The notes under the pieces were generated by a model. It did not search any database, was not told the DNA's origin, and worked only from the letters and a program-made list of their open reading frames with translations. Both the position numbers and the translations under genes were made by a program. Shown piece after piece: positions 6,069 through 9,500 of a DNA stretch of 9,500 nucleotides. This DNA comes from Thermoflexibacter sp. (lineage in GTDB: Bacteria > Bacteroidota > Bacteroidia > Cytophagales > Thermoflexibacteraceae): assembly GCA_025455345.1 (NCBI GenBank), contig JALOMS010000381.1:1-9500 (forward strand), read 5' to 3'. The stretch's first letter is position 1. Every line of letters starts with the position of its first letter.

Positions 6069-7871
6069 ATGTTGAAAAGATTTGCATTGATTTTGATTTT
6101 TTATCTGCCTTTGATTGCTTTTGCCCAAGACAAAGACATTGATTTAGCCAATGAATATTATAATAATGGAGAGTATGAAAAAGCAATCGCATTGTATGGG
6201 AATATTGTCAAAGAAAAACAGTTTGTATTTACTGTACATAAAAATTATTTGGATGCTTTACTCAAAATGGAAAAATTTGAGGAAACAGACAAATACCTCA
6301 AAAGGCAAATGAGAAATTTTCCTGCGGAGAGCCTATTCCAAGTAGATTATGGGGTTTTTCTCATTATGCGTGGCAAAAAAGAGGAATCAGAAAAGCATTT
6401 TCTGGCATATATAGAAATCGTAAAGAAAGATGATGCTCAGATTCGCTATGCGGCGCGTAATTTTATAAATGCCAATTTATACGACTATGCGGAGGTCTTG
6501 TACCTCGCTGGACGGAAAAACGGTCATGAAAAGTTTACGTATGAGTTAGCGAGTCTTTATGCGATGGCAGGCAAAACAGATATGATGATTACAGAATATC
6601 TCGATATTCTCAAAGATGATGAAGAGCAGTTAGAATACATAGAGAATATCTTACAAGCCCGTATGAGGGAGGAAGAAGACTTTGCCAAAATAGAACCCGT
6701 CTTGTTCAAATTTATTCAAAAATACCCAGACAAGATAGTCTATAATGAAATGTTGGTGTGGTTTTATGTACAGATGAAGAACTTTAGCAAGGCATTTTTC
6801 CAAGCAAAAGCAGTAGATAAGCGCAAAAAATTAGAGGGAAATGGGATTTACGACATAGGATTATTAGCCTTAGAGAATAAAGATTATGAGAATGCAATCA
6901 AAGTCTTTGAGTTTTTAGTGGAGAAATACAAAGATGAAAGTGTATATGTCATGTCGCGTCGCCAATTGGTCAAGGCAAAAGAAGAATCAGTCAAGAATAC
7001 ATTTCCTGTAGATTTAGAAAAAATCAAATCTTTAGTGAAAGATTATCAACAGATTATAGGAGAGTTAGGCTTAGTAGATTATACAGCAGAAGCGGCGCGA
7101 AGTATGGCTTTGCTCCAAGCGTTTTATTTAAGCAATAAGGATACAGCAATCCAAGTATTTGAAAAAATTATCAATACGCCCACAGTTCGCAAAGACTTTA
7201 CAGACCAAGTAAAACTCGATTTGGGAGATATTTATCTACTCAAGAACGAACCATGGGAAGCCACATTGTTATATTCTCAAGTAGAAAAACGCCAAAAAGA
7301 GAAAGACTTAGGGCATTTGGCAAAACTTAAGAATGCTAAACTTTCTTATTATAAAGGGGAATTTGAGTTGGCAAAAGAAAATCTCGACGTACTCAAGTTA
7401 GCAACTACAAGAGAGATTGCTAATGATGCCATGCAACTTTCTTTACTCATCGGAGATAACATTGCACTGGATACTACCGAAGCGGCACTCCAAGAATACG
7501 CATCTATAGATTTATTAGTTTTCCAAGGACAATACGAAACAGCCTTAGAGAAATATAAAATAATGCAAAAGAAATTTAGTTATCACCCTATTGTAGATGA
7601 AATCCTGTGGGCTAAGGCAAATATTTATGTAAAATTAGGTAAGTTCGAGCAGGCTATCGATGAACTTATTAAAATTATTGGAGAATATAATGATGATATT
7701 TGGGCTGATGATGCTAACTATCTTATTGCCAAAATTTATGATGAAAACCTCAAAAATAAGGACAAAGCAATGGAATATTATCAGAATCAACTTACTAAAT
7801 ACCAAGGAAGTATGTATTCGGTAGAAGCAAGAAAGCGTTATAGACAACTAAGAGGTGATAATATTAATTAA
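6069..7871 (+). CDS. Exported tetratricopeptide-repeat (TPR) protein
   Basis: A 600-residue protein with an N-terminal signal peptide (Lys3-Arg4, a hydrophobic run at residues 5-18, cleavage-like AFAQ at 17-20), so it acts in the periplasm or at a membrane. The remainder is almost entirely alpha-helical TPR-like repeats. The clearest are residues about 27-51 (ANEYYNNGEYEKAIALYGNIV), about 257-290 (YDIGLLALENKDYENAIKVFEFLV) and the C-terminal series from about 477 to 597 (FQGQYETALEKYKIM; YVKLGKFEQAIDELIKII; NKDKAMEYYQNQLTKYQGSMYSVEARKRYR). The last part resembles the TolA-binding or BamD-like TPR pattern with a repeating aromatic-Pro/Gly-S ... EAR ending. The repeats are protein-protein scaffolds, and the partner cannot be told from sequence. 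The ATG at 6069 is supported by the signal peptide. No clear promoter is visible upstream, and the leader borders the DnaA-box-like region. The nearest downstream gene is 404 bases away. Confidence 0.85.
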   Translation: MLKRFALILIFYLPLIAFAQDKDIDLANEYYNNGEYEKAIALYGNIVKEKQFVFTVHKNYLDALLKMEKFEETDKYLKRQMRNFPAESLFQVDYGVFLIMRGKKEESEKHFLAYIEIVKKDDAQIRYAARNFINANLYDYAEVLYLAGRKNGHEKFTYELASLYAMAGKTDMMITEYLDILKDDEEQLEYIENILQARMREEEDFAKIEPVLFKFIQKYPDKIVYNEMLVWFYVQMKNFSKAFFQAKAVDKRKKLEGNGIYDIGLLALENKDYENAIKVFEFLVEKYKDESVYVMSRRQLVKAKEESVKNTFPVDLEKIKSLVKDYQQIIGELGLVDYTAEAARSMALLQAFYLSNKDTAIQVFEKIINTPTVRKDFTDQVKLDLGDIYLLKNEPWEATLLYSQVEKRQKEKDLGHLAKLKNAKLSYYKGEFELAKENLDVLKLATTREIANDAMQLSLLIGDNIALDTTEAALQEYASIDLLVFQGQYETALEKYKIMQKKFSYHPIVDEILWAKANIYVKLGKFEQAIDELIKIIGEYNDDIWADDANYLIAKIYDENLKNKDKAMEYYQNQLTKYQGSMYSVEARKRYRQLRGDNIN

Positions 7872-7888
7872 TCCAATATTTAGCCAAA

Positions 7889-7966
7889 ATTGATACAAAG
7901 TCTATCAGGTGGCATAGAGAATAAAAAAATGTTAAAAATTTGTAAAGCTCATTGATACAAGCTATC
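7889..7966. repeat. Imperfect direct repeat ATTGATACAA..G.CTATC, second copy inside a promoter
   Basis: Copy 1, ATTGATACAAAGTCTATC, is at 7889-7906. Copy 2, ATTGATACAAGCTATC, is at 7951-7966 and differs by two small gaps. The starts are 62 bp apart, close to six helical turns. Copy 2 sits in the spacer and start of the -7 element of the promoter at 7939-7970, so the pair looks like paired binding sites for a regulator. The protein is unknown. Confidence 0.45.
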
Positions 7967-7970
7967 TTTG
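7939..7970 (+). promoter_or_regulatory. Strong Bacteroidota-type promoter (TTTG, 20 nt, TATCTTTG)
   Basis: TTTG at 7939-7942, a 20-base spacer, and TATCTTTG at 7963-7970 match the Bacteroidota consensus exactly, with ideal spacing. Transcription would start near 7976. An inverted repeat, CTATCTT (7962-7968) with AAGATAG (7976-7982), straddles the -7 element and the expected start site, and could be an operator. The promoter lies about 90 bases after the TPR gene stop and about 300 bases before lpxD. It therefore drives either a short RNA ending at the terminator at 8036-8076 or a long lpxD leader. Confidence 0.65.
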
Positions 7971-7975
7971 GCACT

Positions 7976-8076
7976 AAGATAGTAAATGTTTAGGGTTTTG
8001 CCTTAAATATTTCTTTTCATAGCTGGTTGAAAGAACTTGGGGGTTGGGAGAGATCTCACCCTCAAGATTTTTTTTT
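7976..8076 (+). ncRNA. Candidate small RNA (or attenuated lpxD leader), about 100 nt
   Basis: Bounded by a near-ideal promoter and an intrinsic terminator, with no credible ORF. Predicted by eye: hairpin 1, AAATGTTTAGGG (7984-7995) with CCTTAAATATTT (8001-8012), 12 continuous pairs including two G-U and a TTTTG loop; hairpin 2, TTTCA (8015-8019) with TGAAA (8028-8032), with an 8-base loop; and hairpin 3, the terminator at 8036-8066 followed by nine T. I do not recognise it as tmRNA, 6S RNA, SRP RNA, RNase P RNA or a common riboswitch. It could act in trans as a small RNA. Alternatively it is a premature-termination leader controlling lpxD, whose start is 200 bases downstream; a possible second promoter at 8210-8217 favours the independent-RNA reading. 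The ends are inferred, not measured. Confidence 0.5.
8036..8076 (+). terminator. Intrinsic (Rho-independent) terminator
   Basis: CTTGGGGGT (8036-8044) pairs with ACCCTCAAG (8058-8066): nine pairs, one of them G-U. The 13-base loop can itself pair further through the self-complementary GAGATCTC. One A follows, then nine consecutive T (8068-8076). This is the clearest intrinsic terminator in the window. It could also catch read-through from the TPR gene, whose stop is 165 bases upstream. Confidence 0.8.
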
Positions 8077-8113
8077 ATCCTTGTATCCCTGCAATATGTA
8101 ACTTGTCTATAAT

Positions 8114-8127
8114 TGTTTTATAAAACA
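8114..8127. repeat. 14-bp perfect palindrome TGTTTTATAAAACA
   Basis: TGTTTTA followed immediately by TAAAACA is a perfect 14-bp dyad with no spacer, in the gap between the candidate small RNA and lpxD and about 95 bases before the possible lpxD -7 element. This shape suits a dimeric repressor or activator. It may also be chance in AT-rich DNA. Confidence 0.35.
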
Positions 8128-8209
8128 GCCATTCTTTTCTTTATAGTAACTTTAACACCAACATTGAAAAAACCTTAGACTTTATTCAAACCTATTGCAT
8201 TAAATTTCT

Positions 8210-8217
8210 TTACTTTG
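8210..8217 (+). promoter_or_regulatory. Possible lpxD -7 element (TTACTTTG)
   Basis: TTACTTTG matches TAnnTTTG except at the second position and is followed by CA. No TTTG -33 box is found at normal spacing. It would put the transcript start near 8224, about 50 bases before the lpxD ATG, making it the natural promoter for the lpxD-lpxC operon if the upstream terminator isolates it. Confidence 0.3.
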
Positions 8218-8275
8218 CAAAATTAATCTTTTCATTGTCCAAAACTCAAAACTTAGTAATTCTTATAGTTGTCCA

Positions 8276-9319
8276 ATGGAATTTACAGTCCAACAAATAG
8301 CACATATACTCAAAGGAGAAATAAAAGGAAATAGCCAAATAAAAATTAAGAATTTGGCAAAGATTCAAGAAGGCAAGGAAGGCGACATTTGTTTCTTATC
8401 CAATTTGAAATATGAAAACTACCTATATACTACCACTGCAAGTGCTGTGATTGTTAGTAAAGACTTCGAACCTAAAAAAAATTATCAGCCAACACTTATT
8501 ATAGTAGAAGATGCTTATACAGCCTTTTCTGTTTTGTTAGAGGAGTATGTAAAAATCATCAACCTCTTAAAAATAGGTATAGAACAGCCTTCTTTTATAG
8601 CACCTACTTGCACTTATGGAGAAAATTTATATCTAGGTGCTTTTGCATACTTAGGCAATCATACAAAAATTGGTAAAAACGTGAAAATTTATCCTCATGT
8701 TTACATAGGCGATAATGTCAGTATAGGTGATGATACTATTCTTTATTCAGGTGTGAAAGTATATGCGGATTGTAAGATAGGGCGCAGTTGTACGATTCAA
8801 TCTGGTGCAATCATAGGAAGTGATGGTTTTGGATTTGCTCCTCAAACAGATGGAACATACAAAACAATTCCTCAGGTAGGTACAGTAATTATAGAGGATA
8901 ATGTAGATATTGGTGCAAATACAACAATAGACAGAGCTACTATGGGTGCAACTATTATAGAAAATGGCGTGAAATTAGATAATTTAATCCAAATAGCTCA
9001 TAATGTTAGAATTGGTAAGAATACTGTAATAGCTTCGCATACAGGAATTTCTGGCTCTACTACCATTGGTGAAAACTGTATTATAGCAGGACAAGTTGGT
9101 TTTGTAGGGCATATTACCGTAGCTAATCGTACCACTATTGGAGCGCAATCAGGAATTACAAACTCTATTGATAAAGAAGGAACTACTTTGCTAGGCTCTC
9201 CTGCTATTGACCATAGAGAGCAATTAAAAAATTATGTAATTGCTCGCAAATTACCTGAATTAAAAAAACGAATAGACGAACTCGAGAAAAAGATTGTAAC
9301 TTTGCAACTCTCAAAGTAA
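8276..9319 (+). CDS. lpxD: LpxD, UDP-3-O-acylglucosamine N-acyltransferase
   Basis: Transfers a 3-hydroxyacyl chain from acyl carrier protein to the 2-amino group of UDP-3-O-acyl-glucosamine, the third step of lipid A synthesis, in the cytoplasm. It has 347 residues, the usual family length. Residues 1 to about 100 are the uridine-binding LpxD domain, with AKIQEGKEGDICFLSNLKYENYL and ASAVIVS. From about 108 to 310 runs the left-handed beta-helix of hexapeptide repeats (IGKNVKIYPHVYIGDNVSIG...). It contains the conserved GSDGFGFAP block at about 181-189, the NTTIDRATMG block and QIAHNVRIG, whose His242 corresponds to the catalytic histidine (His239 in E. coli). A C-terminal helix (LKKRIDELEKKI) suits trimer packing. 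The ATG at 8276 matches the normal N-terminus. The stop is followed after four bases by the lpxC ATG, so the two form an operon. No anomalies are seen. Confidence 0.97.
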   Translation: MEFTVQQIAHILKGEIKGNSQIKIKNLAKIQEGKEGDICFLSNLKYENYLYTTTASAVIVSKDFEPKKNYQPTLIIVEDAYTAFSVLLEEYVKIINLLKIGIEQPSFIAPTCTYGENLYLGAFAYLGNHTKIGKNVKIYPHVYIGDNVSIGDDTILYSGVKVYADCKIGRSCTIQSGAIIGSDGFGFAPQTDGTYKTIPQVGTVIIEDNVDIGANTTIDRATMGATIIENGVKLDNLIQIAHNVRIGKNTVIASHTGISGSTTIGENCIIAGQVGFVGHITVANRTTIGAQSGITNSIDKEGTTLLGSPAIDHREQLKNYVIARKLPELKKRIDELEKKIVTLQLSK

Positions 9320-9323
9320 TATT

Positions 9324-9500
9324 ATGTTATACAACAAACAGCATACAATTCAAAAATCAGTTACCTTATCTGGTGTGGGATTGCACACAGGTGTACAAGC
9401 GAATATGACGTTTTTACCCGCACCACCCAATCATGGAATTAAATTTCAAAGAGTTGATTTAGAAGGACATCCTACGGTAGATGCGGACGCAGATAATGTG
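9324..9500 (+). CDS. lpxC: LpxC, UDP-3-O-acyl-N-acetylglucosamine deacetylase, N-terminal 59 residues (runs off the edge)
   Basis: Zinc enzyme for the committed second step of lipid A synthesis: removal of the acetyl group from UDP-3-O-acyl-GlcNAc. The 59 visible codons start MLYNKQHTIQKSVTLSGVGLHTG and continue with MTFLPAPPNHGIKFQRVDLEG, the unmistakable N-terminal LpxC pattern. The zinc-binding and catalytic residues lie beyond the right edge. In Bacteroidota LpxC is usually fused to FabZ (hydroxyacyl-ACP dehydratase); that is expected here but cannot be seen. The gene starts four bases after the lpxD stop with no Shine-Dalgarno sequence, implying co-transcription and perhaps translational coupling. 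Confidence 0.96.
   Translation, partial: MLYNKQHTIQKSVTLSGVGLHTGVQANMTFLPAPPNHGIKFQRVDLEGHPTVDADADNV

Noticed and set aside
5938..6192. Minus-strand open frame of 84 codons overlapping the AT-rich block and the TPR gene start
   Set aside because: It runs antisense to the TPR signal-peptide codons, its composition is odd with no recognisable domain, and the upstream part is low-complexity AT. It is best explained as chance.
7986..8006. Six-codon ORF (MFRVLP, then stop) inside the candidate small RNA, considered as an attenuator leader peptide
   Set aside because: Too short, no run of a regulatory amino acid, its codons lie inside a 12-bp hairpin, and no initiation signal is visible.
7976..8076. 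6S RNA, SRP RNA, tmRNA or a known riboswitch
   Set aside because: Too short for 6S RNA or tmRNA. There is no SRP Alu/loop motif and no tRNA-like end, and the layout of three separate hairpins fits none of them.

Overview
The window is AT-rich (about two thirds A+T by eye) and looks like chromosome from a member of the Bacteroidota, probably of the Cytophagales type. The evidence is lpxD followed four bases later by lpxC, Bacteroidota-style promoter elements (TTTG, 19-20 nt, TAnnTTTG), few Shine-Dalgarno sequences, and several secreted or lipid-anchored proteins of kinds typical of that phylum. I cannot name a genus from sequence alone.

Layout from left to right: (1) the 3' three quarters of mnmG (tRNA wobble-uridine modification), closed by a long hairpin; (2) a predicted outer-membrane beta-barrel protein; (3) on the minus strand, a Uma2-type PD-(D/E)XK nuclease-fold protein with a duplicated N-terminal unit; (4) diverging from it, a lipoprotein with an Ig-like domain, split in two by a +1 frame change near 4270-4287; (5) a small secreted protein of unknown function behind a good Bacteroidota promoter; (6) a 460-bp non-coding stretch (5609-6068) packed with DnaA-box-like TTATNCACA motifs and flanked by a very AT-rich block, which is a candidate replication origin or DnaA-binding region; (7) a 600-residue exported TPR protein; (8) a 404-bp gap (7872-8275) with a near-ideal promoter, about 100 nt of foldable sequence and a strong intrinsic terminator, which is a candidate small RNA or an attenuated leader for lpxD; (9) lpxD and the start of lpxC, the lipid A biosynthesis operon, running off the right edge.

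The protein-coding genes are mostly envelope functions: lipid A synthesis, an outer-membrane barrel, a lipoprotein and exported TPR and small proteins. The three observations most worth a second look are the DnaA-box-like cluster, the candidate small RNA with its repeat-decorated promoter, and the frameshift in the lipoprotein gene. The frameshift falls on a TTT-TAA site laid out like the RF2 +1 recoding site, although an ordinary mutation or sequence error is the simpler explanation. I found no defence system, CRISPR array, insertion sequence or tRNA gene.
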